A stretch of DNA of 64,000 nt from Rhizobium sp. WSM4643 (GTDB lineage: Bacteria; Pseudomonadota; Alphaproteobacteria; Rhizobiales; Rhizobiaceae), in NCBI RefSeq assembly GCF_025152745.1, contig NZ_CP104041.1:124001-188000 (forward strand), given 5' to 3'. A program made the position numbers and the translations under genes. This document shows, in pieces, positions 17,716 through 26,666 of this stretch. The notes beneath the pieces were generated by a model, which saw only the letters and a program-made list of their open reading frames with translations, was not told where the DNA came from and did not search any database. Position 1 is the first letter of the stretch, and each line of letters starts with the position of its first letter.

Positions 17716-18197
17716 CCAGCCGTTTCGAGCCATTTCTGGGTCTTTCCGCGGAATTGACCGCCTTCTCCCACTTCGATCTTCTGGGAACTGGCCTGGCGGA
17801 ACGCTATCTCGCCACGCTCGACAAGGTGGTCGGCGGCGAGATCACCGACGCGCTGCTGGCCGCTTTCACCGCCCTGCCACCGCCAGAAAGTGAGGCCCGT
17901 ATCCAGGCAGTGCGCACAACCATTTTGGGCAATGAATTGCTGGGAGACGTGGCCCGCGCGCTGATCAAGCTCTGGTATTCGGGCACCTGGTTCGAGTTGT
18001 CCTCTGCCTGGACCGAGCGCTTCGGCCCCAGGCCTGCGAATATCACCTTCGTCGTTTCTCCCGATGCCTATGTCGAGGGTCTGCTCTGGAAGGCGATCGG
18101 AGCCCACCCTGCAGGCGCCAAGGGGCAAGGCTTCGGCTCCTGGGCCTTTCCGCCGAAGATTCCGGCTTTTTCTCCGGCTCTCGATTTCCAAACCTGA
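17712..18197 (+). CDS. Sugar-dehydrogenase small subunit-like protein (PF12318 type)
   Basis: 161 aa. The pattern FLGLSAELTAFSHFDLLGTGLAERYLATL and the later ARALIKLWYSGTW match the small subunit or maturation factor of FAD sorbitol and glucose dehydrogenases. Those partners normally carry a Tat signal peptide that exports the GMC subunit with them; none is visible here. It overlaps the ferritin-like gene by 4 bases. It probably partners the GMC enzyme at 14625, with the ferritin-like gene inserted between the two. This suggests a cytoplasmic variant of the complex. Confidence 0.75.
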   Translation: MTSRFEPFLGLSAELTAFSHFDLLGTGLAERYLATLDKVVGGEITDALLAAFTALPPPESEARIQAVRTTILGNELLGDVARALIKLWYSGTWFELSSAWTERFGPRPANITFVVSPDAYVEGLLWKAIGAHPAGAKGQGFGSWAFPPKIPAFSPALDFQT

Positions 18198-18242
18198 CCT
18201 GACGTCACGCCCGCTTTGTCTTAAAAGAACTGGATCATTGCC

Positions 18243-19181
18243 ATGACGACATATCTGCATCGACTGACGCCCGCCAAGGTCTGGCTCGGTGTCATCCCCA
18301 CGCTCTGGTGGAATGACGATTTTATCAACATTGACATCGGCATCCCCTACGAGCAGGCACTGAGTGAAATGGCACTCGCCGGCTATGTCGGATGCGGCGT
18401 CAGCCATAAATATCCGACGGATCCGAAAATCTTGCGGCCTGCCCTCGAGCTAAGGGGATTACGGATTTCCGAACCTTGGGTGAGCACTTACTTCACCATC
18501 AAGGCAATGAATCGTCATACGCTTGAAAGCGTCGATGCTCAGCTCGACTTCCTCGAAGCAATGGAAGGCGGCAGCGACGATCCGCGCAGGGCCGATCTCG
18601 TCGTCGCCGAGTTTGGGGGAGCGGTCAATCCGCTTCCGGTCGCCCTGTTTCCGAATTGCCCCGAATTCTCCGAGGATCAGTGGAAACATCTGATCGAAGG
18701 CCTGCACGCAGCGGGAGAGAGAGCCAGGGCCCGTAACCGCCGGCTCTGCTATCACCCGCATCTCGGAACGGGGGTGATGAAGACGGAAGCGATCCACCGG
18801 CTCATGGATGAGACGGATCCTCGCCTGGTCAGCATGCTTCTCGACACCGCGCACCAGGCGGCTGCCGGTGTCGATCCGCTGGCGCTGGCCAGAAAATACG
18901 CCCACCGCATCAAGCATGTTCACCTGAAAGACATCCGCGCCGAGGTGGTTACGAGGATTCACAATGAGGAATTGTCATTCCAGCAAGGGATCGAGGCGGG
19001 GATCTTCACTGTGCCGGGCGACGGCTCCATAGAGACCTTTCCGGAAATTCTGGATGCGTTGGCCGAGGCGGATTTCGCCGGGTGGATCTGCGTCGAGGCA
19101 GAGCAGGACCCGGCCAAGGCCAATCCGCTGCAATACGCGAAAATGGGCCGCGAATACCTGCGCAAGCTGCTTGGATGGTAG
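18243..19181 (+). CDS. IolE-like xylose-isomerase-like TIM barrel protein
   Basis: 312 aa protein of the AP endonuclease 2 / sugar isomerase superfamily. The motifs GCGVSHKYPTDP, CYHPHLGTGVMKTEAIHRLM, SMLLDTAHQAAAGVDP and HVHLKDIR, and the terminal CVEAEQDPAKANPLQYAK, are those of myo-inosose-2 dehydratase (IolE). No other inositol genes are nearby. Relatives in this superfamily include 2-keto-myo-inositol dehydratase and enzymes that act on 3-keto-glycosides, which would fit a neighbouring GMC sugar oxidase. That substrate assignment is inference. It follows PF12318 by 45 bases. Confidence 0.82.
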   Translation: MTTYLHRLTPAKVWLGVIPTLWWNDDFINIDIGIPYEQALSEMALAGYVGCGVSHKYPTDPKILRPALELRGLRISEPWVSTYFTIKAMNRHTLESVDAQLDFLEAMEGGSDDPRRADLVVAEFGGAVNPLPVALFPNCPEFSEDQWKHLIEGLHAAGERARARNRRLCYHPHLGTGVMKTEAIHRLMDETDPRLVSMLLDTAHQAAAGVDPLALARKYAHRIKHVHLKDIRAEVVTRIHNEELSFQQGIEAGIFTVPGDGSIETFPEILDALAEADFAGWICVEAEQDPAKANPLQYAKMGREYLRKLLGW

Positions 19182-19308
19182 CCCGGCGCGGACCGTTTGT
19201 TTCAGCCCGATGGCAATGTGAAGGAGGCGAGACGGATATCGCCTCATCACAATGCCGGGCGAGACATCATCCTGAACCACGCATTACTGGATAGCGACAG
19301 CTGGAGCG

Positions 19309-20325
19309 ATGAAGATGGAAGAGGCACGCAGGCGAGATATATATTTCAGCTTCTTTATGTTTACAGCCGATTTGAGGCCGAATGACGCGGGCTATACCCA
19401 GGTTCTGGTCAAACATCTGACAGCTCTTACCGAGATCGGCTACACCGGCTTCGATGTACATATCGCCCCAGGACCGGCCCATGTCGGTCATCATGCTGAG
19501 GTCGAAAGCTATATCAGTCTCAAGAGGGCGTTCGATGGGGCAGGCTTCCGGGACGTGAAGTTCACAACCAACGTGGGGACCACGCGAACCTTCGATCCGA
19601 CTTCGTCCTACGAGGAACAGCGCAAGCAGGCTTTGTCCTATCTCAAATCCCGCGTCGACATTACTTCGGTGCTGGGCGGGGAGAATACGATCATGTCGGG
19701 GCCGTTCCTGTACCCCTATGGTATCTTTCCGCTGACGGATGACGGTGAAGGGATCTGGAGCGACGCGCTTCAGGATTGGATGAAGCCACGATATGCGGCG
19801 GCCGCCTCCATCTTCCGGGAATTGGCGCAATATTCTGCGGAGAAGAGGGTGAAGCTAGCCATCGAACCCGTCAAGAATTGGGAAACGCCCGGACCGACCA
19901 TGGTCTCGGAAGCGCTGGATTTTCTCGAAAGCGCCGACATACCGGTCTGTGGCGTCACGATCGATACCGCTCAGGTCGTGATGGAAAGCCAGGGGCCGGC
20001 AATCTTCAGGAAAAATGTCGCCCGTGCAGCAAAGCAAAGCCGGCTGAATTACGTTCATATCTCAGCGCCGGACCGGGGCGCTGTCAGAGATAGCTGGATT
20101 CCCTGGGAGATCATGCTGGACGAAATCGAGCCGGTCTATTCCGGCCCTTATCTCGTCGAAGTCTTCAACGCGATTGCCCCCTTCGAGAGCTCGATGCGAA
20201 TGACGCGCAGACGCTTTTGGCGGCCCGGCGAGGACGCGCCGGAGGCGGACGTCGACAGCGCCTACGACGTTGCGCGCGCTGCCCTGAGGACATTGGAGGA
20301 ACAGATCGCGTCGCACCGTCGTTGA
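19309..20325 (+). CDS. Sugar phosphate isomerase/epimerase-like TIM barrel protein
   Basis: 338 aa, a second member of the xylose-isomerase-like TIM-barrel superfamily. Metal-site strands can be seen in VKLAIEPVKNWETPGP, VCGVTIDTAQVVMES, YVHISAPDRGAV and YLVEVFNAIAPF; the glutamates and Asp/His fit the usual divalent metal site. It resembles D-psicose/tagatose 3-epimerases but has no close identity that I can name. It lies 127 bases after the IolE-like gene on the same strand. The ATG at 19309 has GGAG eight bases upstream. It may act on the product of the GMC or IolE-like enzyme. Confidence 0.78.
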   Translation: MKMEEARRRDIYFSFFMFTADLRPNDAGYTQVLVKHLTALTEIGYTGFDVHIAPGPAHVGHHAEVESYISLKRAFDGAGFRDVKFTTNVGTTRTFDPTSSYEEQRKQALSYLKSRVDITSVLGGENTIMSGPFLYPYGIFPLTDDGEGIWSDALQDWMKPRYAAAASIFRELAQYSAEKRVKLAIEPVKNWETPGPTMVSEALDFLESADIPVCGVTIDTAQVVMESQGPAIFRKNVARAAKQSRLNYVHISAPDRGAVRDSWIPWEIMLDEIEPVYSGPYLVEVFNAIAPFESSMRMTRRRFWRPGEDAPEADVDSAYDVARAALRTLEEQIASHRR

Positions 20326-20464
20326 TCTCATCCGTGATGGCGCTCGGGCGCACATGTTGGAAACAACCCGGGAATGTTGGCCAGGAATGCTGGGGAGTCA
20401 CATCTTCGCCGTGCCCGGGTGAACGTCAAACCTCAGCAAACGACCTTCAATCAGGGAGATACCT

Positions 20465-21289
20465 ATGGTCACGCAATTGCCGGATCCCATTAAAATCGTC
20501 AGGCGAGCAGGCGATGTCCGTATTCATACTTTCATTTCAGCTTTCACGGATGACAATATCGCCAATGCAACGCACATCATCGAAAGCAGGAACAAGCTTG
20601 TTCTTGTCGATGGGCAATTCCTCGTCCCCTATGCGCTGCAATTCAGGGCGTATGCCGACAGTATCGGCAAGGAAATCGACCGGATTTACCTGTCGCACAG
20701 GCACCCCGACCATTGGTTCGGCCTAGGAGCCGCATTCAGCGACATTCCGATTTATGCATTGCCGGAAACGAAAGAGTTCTTGAAGCAGCACGGACAAGAT
20801 TCCCTGAATGACCATTGGAAACTGGGCAACCTCGCTCCGAAGAGCTTGGTAATTCCTGAAGAAACCGTCCGCGCCGGCCACGAGATCATCGACGGAGTCA
20901 AATACGTTTTTGATGAAGTCGTTGATACGGAGATCGATTTTCTCCTCACCATAGGTCTTCCGGACGCGGGCGTTTTTATTGCGCAAGACCTGATCTACAG
21001 CGGAACGCACCTTTACCTGACGAAATACATGGAGCATTGGATTGGGATTTTGCAGGGCATGCTGCTGTCCGACTATGACCTGTTCCTTCCCGGCCACGGC
21101 TTTCCGGCTGACAAGAACGAGGTTGCCAAAAATATAGAGTACTTGTCCGTTGCCATGGACGCCGCCGGCAACGGACTCACCAATGATGCTTTCAAGCGCT
21201 TCCTGCTGGAAAGATTTCCCGAACGAAAATGCCCCGGAATATTCGACATATACATACCGCGCTTATTCGATAACGCGAGCGAGTTTTAA
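20465..21289 (+). CDS. MBL-fold metallohydrolase
   Basis: 274 aa. The metallo-beta-lactamase signature is LSHRHPDHWFG (H-x-H-x-D-H), followed by IAQDLIYSG with the bridging Asp and a later FLPGHGFPAD His. There is no signal peptide. This fold hydrolyses thioesters, lactones or phosphoesters; a lactone made by oxidation of a sugar, or an acyl-homoserine lactone, would both fit the neighbourhood but neither is shown. GGGAG precedes the ATG. The base composition from here to 22.98 kb looks less GC-rich than the flanks. Confidence 0.82.
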   Translation: MVTQLPDPIKIVRRAGDVRIHTFISAFTDDNIANATHIIESRNKLVLVDGQFLVPYALQFRAYADSIGKEIDRIYLSHRHPDHWFGLGAAFSDIPIYALPETKEFLKQHGQDSLNDHWKLGNLAPKSLVIPEETVRAGHEIIDGVKYVFDEVVDTEIDFLLTIGLPDAGVFIAQDLIYSGTHLYLTKYMEHWIGILQGMLLSDYDLFLPGHGFPADKNEVAKNIEYLSVAMDAAGNGLTNDAFKRFLLERFPERKCPGIFDIYIPRLFDNASEF

Positions 21290-21325
21290 TACGTCATTTG
21301 TGGTCAACAGGAGAGCCGTTGGAAC

Positions 21326-22981
21326 ATGGGCGATACATACACGGTTGGACAATATCTGGTCGACAGACTTCGCGAACTGGGCCTGGGACACCTGTTTTCC
21401 GTAGCGGGGGATTATTCGATCGAATGGGTGAACAGTTATGTCGAGAAAAGCGATATTCAGGTCATCGAAGAGGTGAATGAGCTGAATGCCGGTTATGCGG
21501 CTGACGGCTATGCGAGACTGAAAGGAATTGGTGCGCTTTGCGTTACCTATTCCGCAGGCTCGCTTTGCGCAACAAATGCGATCGCCGGATCTTACGTCGA
21601 GAAAGTGCCGGTCGTTCTGATCAACGGTGCGCCAAACATCAAGAAAACGCTCACGTTCGAACAAACCGGCTACAGTTCGCATCACTTCATCAGCGGGCGG
21701 GAAACGGATCTTCAGGTGTTCGAATACATAACGGCCGCTGCCGTCCGCATCGATAGCCCTCATCTCGCGCCAATGCTCATAGATTATGCGCTGACGCAGT
21801 GCATCACGGAAAGACGCCCGGTCTATATCGAGTTGCTGGAAGATATGGTGGACTTGGAATGCACGCGCCCGTCGAATGCATTAAAAGCGGCGCCGGACAT
21901 ATCCGACGAGGACAGTCTCAATCAGTCGATCGCGCAAATCAGCGAAAGATTGCAAAATGCCACCAAACCCCTGATCTGGATCGGTGTCGAGATCGACCGG
22001 TTTGGCCTTCACGACCAGGCGGAGCGGCTCATTCGGGACCTCAAGATTCCCTACGTGACCGAGCTTTTGAGCAAGGCCATCCTATCGGAAGACGATGTAC
22101 AATTTGCCGGGGTGTTTGATGGCGAATCGTCGTCACCCTATGTCCAGTCGTTGGTCAAAGACTCCGACTTCGTATTGGCGCTGGGCGTCTGGTTGACTGA
22201 TATCAATGATTTGGGTTGGCCTATCGATCTCGATAAAACCGCATTCGCCTCCTGGGATACAGTGAAATACGGCACGATCTTCAACGGACAGGTTTCGCTG
22301 GCGGATATCGTCAGCGGCTTGATTGCCAAAAGGCTAACGTGCAAAGCCCAAAGTCTTCCGGCGAAAACGGCCCGGCAAGCGCCGGCCGTGAATCCGGCAG
22401 GCGAAATTACCTATCAGGGCTTCTACGATTTCATTCAGCAGCAGATCGACGGAAATACTATCGTTGGTGCTGATGCGAGTTTGAATTATTTCGGGAGCCT
22501 GCTTCTTGAAGTGGGCGCTCGCCGCGGCTTTATCGTACAATCATCCTATTCGGCGATCGGTTATATCGGCCCGGCCGCGACCGGGGTTTCGCTGGCGAAG
22601 CAAGATAGACAAAGGCTACTGGTCTTTGCGGGAGATGGCGGGTTTCAGATGACCGCTCAATGCCTCTCGACACAAACCCGCTTCAATCTCAACCCGATCA
22701 TCTTCGTGATGGACAACGGCATCTATGGCGTGGAGCAATGGCTTGCCGATGCATCGGTTTTCCATGGTAACAAGCCGTTCTACAATTCATGCATCCTGCA
22801 CCGATGGAATTACAGCAAGTTGGCAGAGGTCTTTGGCTGCCAAGGGTGGAGAGTGGACACCTATGGCGAACTGGAGGAAGCCATAAATGGCGCCAAGGAA
22901 AACCTGAACAGTCCGTCCATCATCCAGGTCGTCGTGCCTCAGCGGTCGATCCCCGATAATGCGAACTGGAAAGCAAACTAG
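21326..22981 (+). CDS. Thiamine-diphosphate-dependent 2-keto-acid decarboxylase (PDC/IpdC family)
   Basis: Decarboxylates a 2-keto acid to an aldehyde, 551 aa, the family length. The catalytic set is complete: AGDYSIEW (Asp), VNELNAGYAADGYAR (cofactor-activating Glu), SSHHF (His-His pair) and NGIYGVEQW (Glu), with the Mg/ThDP motif GDGGFQMTAQ...MDNG. It resembles pyruvate and indolepyruvate decarboxylases; the exact substrate is unclear. It lies 36 bases after the MBL gene, probably in the same transcript. It is the last gene before the truncated oxidoreductase. In this island it might process a keto acid released from the oxidised sugar (inference). Confidence 0.88.
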   Translation: MGDTYTVGQYLVDRLRELGLGHLFSVAGDYSIEWVNSYVEKSDIQVIEEVNELNAGYAADGYARLKGIGALCVTYSAGSLCATNAIAGSYVEKVPVVLINGAPNIKKTLTFEQTGYSSHHFISGRETDLQVFEYITAAAVRIDSPHLAPMLIDYALTQCITERRPVYIELLEDMVDLECTRPSNALKAAPDISDEDSLNQSIAQISERLQNATKPLIWIGVEIDRFGLHDQAERLIRDLKIPYVTELLSKAILSEDDVQFAGVFDGESSSPYVQSLVKDSDFVLALGVWLTDINDLGWPIDLDKTAFASWDTVKYGTIFNGQVSLADIVSGLIAKRLTCKAQSLPAKTARQAPAVNPAGEITYQGFYDFIQQQIDGNTIVGADASLNYFGSLLLEVGARRGFIVQSSYSAIGYIGPAATGVSLAKQDRQRLLVFAGDGGFQMTAQCLSTQTRFNLNPIIFVMDNGIYGVEQWLADASVFHGNKPFYNSCILHRWNYSKLAEVFGCQGWRVDTYGELEEAINGAKENLNSPSIIQVVVPQRSIPDNANWKAN

Positions 22982-23060
22982 AATGGCCGATGCCTCAGAA
23001 ATTCTGGGGCTTCAGTCTTTGCTGGAGCGCTACCCAACACCGCAGTTCGGTATCCAAGCA

Positions 23061-23368
23061 TTAGCGCTCTCTGAGCACGGATTGCCTGAACTTGGCCTCC
23101 GACTCTCCGCTGAAATCGTCGGACGAGACTTCGTGCGGCAGGTCGATGATGAAGCCCGAATTTGCGCCCGCTGGCCCCTCGCCGACGCTGCCCGCTTCAA
23201 GGACGGCGACCCGCGCGGTCCGGTCCAGGCGCGAGGTGTGCCGGGCCGCGGAGAGGCCGGCGAAACCACCGCCGATGATCGCGACGTCGGCAATGACCGG
23301 TCTGGTCAGCGCAGGCCGTGGCGTGCGCGGCCCGCCGAGCACAGGTGTGAGTTCCGCGACGCGCTTTA
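23061..23368 (-). pseudogene. Truncated FAD-dependent oxidoreductase (DadA/GlpO-like), 5' fragment only
   Basis: The minus strand downstream of the zinc dehydrogenase encodes VAELTPVLGG..., then the dinucleotide-binding motif VAIIGGGFAGLSAARHTSRLD and EGPAGANSGFIIDLPHEVSS. This is the first roughly 90 residues of a FAD oxidoreductase that is normally about 420-470 aa. Similarity fades around 23090 and a stop follows at 23061. It has no standard start in place (a GTC stands where a start is expected) and overlaps the end of the dehydrogenase frame. It is a remnant of the last gene of the TRAP operon, cut by the arrival of the 10.7-23 kb block or by a deletion. Confidence 0.75.
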
Positions 23369-24409
23369 AAAGGTGAGTTGCACCTTGCAGGCGGCCGTAC
23401 GGTCCCCCGCGAGAGCGAAGGCTGCGGTGGCTTCTTCGAGCGGCAGGCTGTGGCTGATGATCGGCCGCACATCGATTTTGCGGCTGGAGATCAGCGCGAC
23501 GGCAGTGCCGAACTCCTCGTGGAAGCGCTGCGTTCCGTGGAGTTGAAGCTCCTTGCCGACGATCGCGTTGAGAGGGATCGGCACGTCTCCTGTGACGCCG
23601 ACCTGCACGATGGTTCCGCGCGGCCTGATGGCGGCAATCGCGCCACGGATGGCCGGGGCGGCGGCCGAGCATTCGAAGACGAGATCGAAATAGCCCTTTC
23701 CCGCCTCGAATTCCCCAAGCGCGGGGGCATCCTTGGAAACATTGATCGTGCGGGTGGCGCCCATCGCTTTTGCCCGGTCCAGCGCCGCATCAGCGAGATC
23801 GGTCACCACGATCTCGCTGGCGCCATGATAGGAGGCGGCGGCAACCATTAGGGCGCCGATCGGGCCGGCGCCGGTGACCAGCACCCGTTTGCCTGTGATA
23901 TCTCCAGCGCGCGATGCCGCGTGCAGGCAGACGGATAGCGGCTCGCCGCAAGCCGCTTCCGCAGCAGTTGTCGCAACTCCGACCGCAAAGCACTGTTTGG
24001 CCGGCACCACCAGCCATTCCCGGAACATGCCCTGCTCATGCGGCAGGCGCATCGCGCTGCCCATGAAGCGCATTTCCAGGCAGTGGATCGGCATGTTTTT
24101 CTCACAATATTCGCAATGTCCGCAGGGTTGGCTCGGATTGACCGCCACCAGCGTCCCGGCCTTCAGGTCGACCCGCTCGCCCGTCTGGCTCACGGTTCCC
24201 GATGCCTCGTGGCCGGGTATGATCGGCTCGCGAACCCTGACCGGCCCGAAGCCGCCATCCTGATAATAATGCAGGTCGGAGCCGCAAATTCCTGCCGCGG
24301 CCATTTTGAGAAGCACCTCGCCGGGACCAGGGGCCGCAACCGTTTCGGTCTCGATCCTGAGATCGCCCTTTTGGTAAAGCCGTGCCAGACGTGTCCGCAT
24401 CGTGTCCAT
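23366..24409 (-). CDS. Zinc-dependent alcohol dehydrogenase, L-idonate 5-dehydrogenase-like
   Basis: NAD(P)-dependent polyol or sugar-acid dehydrogenase, 347 aa, medium-chain family. Catalytic zinc ligands are in GICGSDLHYY and IPGHEASG. The four structural-zinc cysteines are in PCGHCEYCEKNMPIHC, and the Rossmann motif is VLVTGAGPIGALMVAAA. The overall sequence resembles L-idonate 5-dehydrogenases. One base separates its ATG from the stop of the TRAP large-subunit gene, so it is in the TRAP operon and probably oxidises the imported sugar acid. Confidence 0.87.
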   Translation of the reverse strand: MDTMRTRLARLYQKGDLRIETETVAAPGPGEVLLKMAAAGICGSDLHYYQDGGFGPVRVREPIIPGHEASGTVSQTGERVDLKAGTLVAVNPSQPCGHCEYCEKNMPIHCLEMRFMGSAMRLPHEQGMFREWLVVPAKQCFAVGVATTAAEAACGEPLSVCLHAASRAGDITGKRVLVTGAGPIGALMVAAASYHGASEIVVTDLADAALDRAKAMGATRTINVSKDAPALGEFEAGKGYFDLVFECSAAAPAIRGAIAAIRPRGTIVQVGVTGDVPIPLNAIVGKELQLHGTQRFHEEFGTAVALISSRKIDVRPIISHSLPLEEATAAFALAGDRTAACKVQLTF

Positions 24410-24410
24410 C

Positions 24411-25817
24411 CTATCTCAACAGTCCAAGCTGCTGCGGCAGCCAAAGCGATACTGCGGGCACGAAGGTGATCAGGATCAGCGCCAGGAAGAGCGGCACCAG
24501 CCAGGGCAAGATCGCCATCGTGGTGCGTTCGACGGAGAGTTTCGCAACCCTCGACAACACGAAAAGCACCATGCCGAGCGGCGGGTGCAACAGGCCGATC
24601 ATCAGGTTCAACGTCATGATGAGACCGAACTGGACGGGATCGATCCCGAATTTCAGGACGATCGGCAGAAGGATCGGCACGAGGATGGTGATGGCCGCGA
24701 TCGTATCCAGGAAGCAGCCGACGAAGAGCATCAAGAGGTTCACGAGGATCAGGAAAACCCATTTGTTGTCGGTGATCGACAGGATCGCATCGGACAGCAA
24801 CTGTGCCGCCTGGCTCACCGTGAGCAACCATGCGAAGACCGAAGCCGCAGTGACGATGAAGAGAACGGATGCCGTCGTCTCGATCGTATCGAAGCTTGCC
24901 TTGGCGAGCGTCGAGGGCGTCATCGTACGGTAACGCACCAGACCGAGGAACAGGGACCAGAGGACGGCAGCGACGGCGGCCTCCGTCGGCGTGAACCAGC
25001 CCATCGTCATGCCGCCGATCAGGATGACGGGCGTCATCAGCGCCATGACCGCGGAAAAGCGGAAATACCAGTCGAGGGCAAGAAGCAGGACAAGGGCAAT
25101 GCCCGCCGCAACATTCATCGATACGCCCGCCTGCATCAGCAGATAGATGGCAAGCGGCACCGCCAGGACGACGACGATTTCCATTCCCGCCGACAGGAGT
25201 TCTCTAACATTAAACGGCGCGTCCGAGCCCCAGCGCTTCTTATAAGCAAAGGCGGCGACGGTGATCATCATTAGCAGCGTCATAACGATGCCGGGCAAGA
25301 TGCCCGCCATGAAGAGAGCGCCGATCGAGACGTTCGCCATCATGCCGTAGATCACGAAAGGCAGCGACGGCGGGAAGATCGGGCCGAGCGTGGCAGACGC
25401 CGCCGTTACGCCGACCGCCGCCTCAACCGGATAGCCGTGGTCCTTCATCGCCTTGATCTCGATCGTGCCGATACCGGCCGCATCGGCGAGCGCAGTGCCT
25501 GACATGCCGGAGAAGATGACCGAACCGATGATGTTGACTTGCGCGAGACCACCCTTCATCCAGCCTACGAGAGCCACCGCAAAGGAATAGATGCGGCCGG
25601 TGACACCGGCCGAGTTCATCAGATTGCCCGCGAGGATAAAGAACGGCACAGCGAGCAGCGGGAAGCTTTCGACGCCGGCAATCATCCGCTGGGCAACGAT
25701 GATGTCGGGGGCAACGCCGTAAAGGACGATGTAGAGCACCGATGCGACAGCCATCGAAATGGCGACGGGCACCCCGATCAGCATCAGAACTAGAAACGAG
25801 CCAAGAAGCAGCAGCAT
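24411..25817 (-). CDS. TRAP transporter large permease (DctM)
   Basis: Ion-coupled large membrane subunit of a tripartite periplasmic transporter, 468 aa with about 12 hydrophobic segments. The start is the ATG at 25817 (MLLLLGSFLVLMLIGVPVAI); the longer frame upstream overlaps the small-subunit gene and is not real. DctM-type motifs include GMSGTALADAAGIGTIEIKAM and VTAASATLGPIFPPSLPFVIYG. It is preceded by the small subunit with a 4-base gap and followed by the zinc dehydrogenase. The substrate is probably a sugar acid such as idonate or gluconate (inference). Confidence 0.92.
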   Translation of the reverse strand: MLLLLGSFLVLMLIGVPVAISMAVASVLYIVLYGVAPDIIVAQRMIAGVESFPLLAVPFFILAGNLMNSAGVTGRIYSFAVALVGWMKGGLAQVNIIGSVIFSGMSGTALADAAGIGTIEIKAMKDHGYPVEAAVGVTAASATLGPIFPPSLPFVIYGMMANVSIGALFMAGILPGIVMTLLMMITVAAFAYKKRWGSDAPFNVRELLSAGMEIVVVLAVPLAIYLLMQAGVSMNVAAGIALVLLLALDWYFRFSAVMALMTPVILIGGMTMGWFTPTEAAVAAVLWSLFLGLVRYRTMTPSTLAKASFDTIETTASVLFIVTAASVFAWLLTVSQAAQLLSDAILSITDNKWVFLILVNLLMLFVGCFLDTIAAITILVPILLPIVLKFGIDPVQFGLIMTLNLMIGLLHPPLGMVLFVLSRVAKLSVERTTMAILPWLVPLFLALILITFVPAVSLWLPQQLGLLR

Positions 25818-25821
25818 CGGT

Positions 25822-26394
25822 TCAACCCTCGATCGTCTGGAATTCTTCGGGGCGCTCCAGAACGGAGTAGCCGCGGCGCATGTTGGCGATGAAGACGATG
25901 ACCGCACGGATCAGCATCAACACGAAAGCGACGAGAACGCTGTAGAAAACGATGTTGCGCGGCAGGTCGACGGTGACCATCTGCTCGTCCGCGACGATGT
26001 CGACGTAACGCCACATCAGGTGGCAGCCATAGGCGAAGAAGCCGATGCGGACGATATCGACGAAAGTGGCGAGCACGCGCGCCAGACCTGCCGGCATATA
26101 GTGATAGAATACATCCACCTGGATATGCCGCGACGTGCGTACGCACATAACGGAACCGAGAAAGACGACACCGATCAGGCAGTTGATCGCGATCTCCTCG
26201 GTCCATGCGTAGCTGTCGTTCAGGACATAGCGCGTAAAGAACTGCAGGAAGACGCAGCCGGCCATCAGCCAGAAGACCAGCAGCGTGATCCAGTCCTCGA
26301 TGGCGTAATCCGAGACGTTTGCGGTCGGCGCCTGCCCTTCGAACTCGTGACCGATTTCTTCGGCCGTGATTTGCGTATGAATTTCTTGCGACAT
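25822..26394 (-). CDS. TRAP transporter small permease (DctQ)
   Basis: Small membrane subunit, 190 aa from the ATG at 26394; the frame runs on into the intergenic repeat but that part is not protein-like. Four hydrophobic helices are visible, with the family's RYVLNDSYAWTEEIAINCLIG region near residue 55. It lies between the binding-protein gene and DctM. The 272-base gap upstream contains a palindromic repeat that may reduce read-through or stabilise the binding-protein message. Confidence 0.9.
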   Translation of the reverse strand: MSQEIHTQITAEEIGHEFEGQAPTANVSDYAIEDWITLLVFWLMAGCVFLQFFTRYVLNDSYAWTEEIAINCLIGVVFLGSVMCVRTSRHIQVDVFYHYMPAGLARVLATFVDIVRIGFFAYGCHLMWRYVDIVADEQMVTVDLPRNIVFYSVLVAFVLMLIRAVIVFIANMRRGYSVLERPEEFQTIEG

Positions 26395-26507
26395 GATCGG
26401 CCTGTTCCGGTTGGGGAAGAAGGAGCGCGCGTGGCCGCGCCCTTCAGTTGTCGACAAACATCGTCCTTTGCTCGGCGTGACCTCGGCTCGGTGAGCGCCA
26501 TTCCTGC

Positions 26508-26645
26508 CCTCATCCGGCTGCCGCAACCTTCTCCCCGCCAGCGGGGAGAAGGGACATGCCGCGCCGGTCTTCAAGCCTCAGCGCTGACATTTGGCACGTC
26601 CCCTCTCCCCGTCTAAACGGCGAGAGGGTTAGGGTGAGGGCATCA
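26508..26645. repeat. Rhizobial intergenic palindromic repeat within the TRAP operon
   Basis: Two strong hairpins, CCTTCTCCCCGC/GCGGGGAGAAGG (26527-26552) and CCCTCTCCCCGT/ACGG-GAGAGGG (26601-26628). Outer arms CCCTCATCC and GGGTGAGGG enclose both. This is a familiar dispersed element of Rhizobiales intergenic spaces. Its place between the binding-protein gene and the membrane genes could create differential expression. Confidence 0.75.
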
Positions 26646-26666
26646 CGAAAAGGTGGCTTACGGGCT

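Noticed and set aside
18243..19181. myo-inositol catabolism gene iolE
   Set aside because: Strong IolE-like motifs, but no other iol gene is nearby and the neighbours are GMC and ferritin-like proteins, so the specific function was not assigned.
24402..25274. 290-residue plus-strand frame opposite the TRAP large permease
   Set aside because: Extremely rich in Arg, Asp, His and Gln, typical of the antisense of hydrophobic membrane-protein codons.
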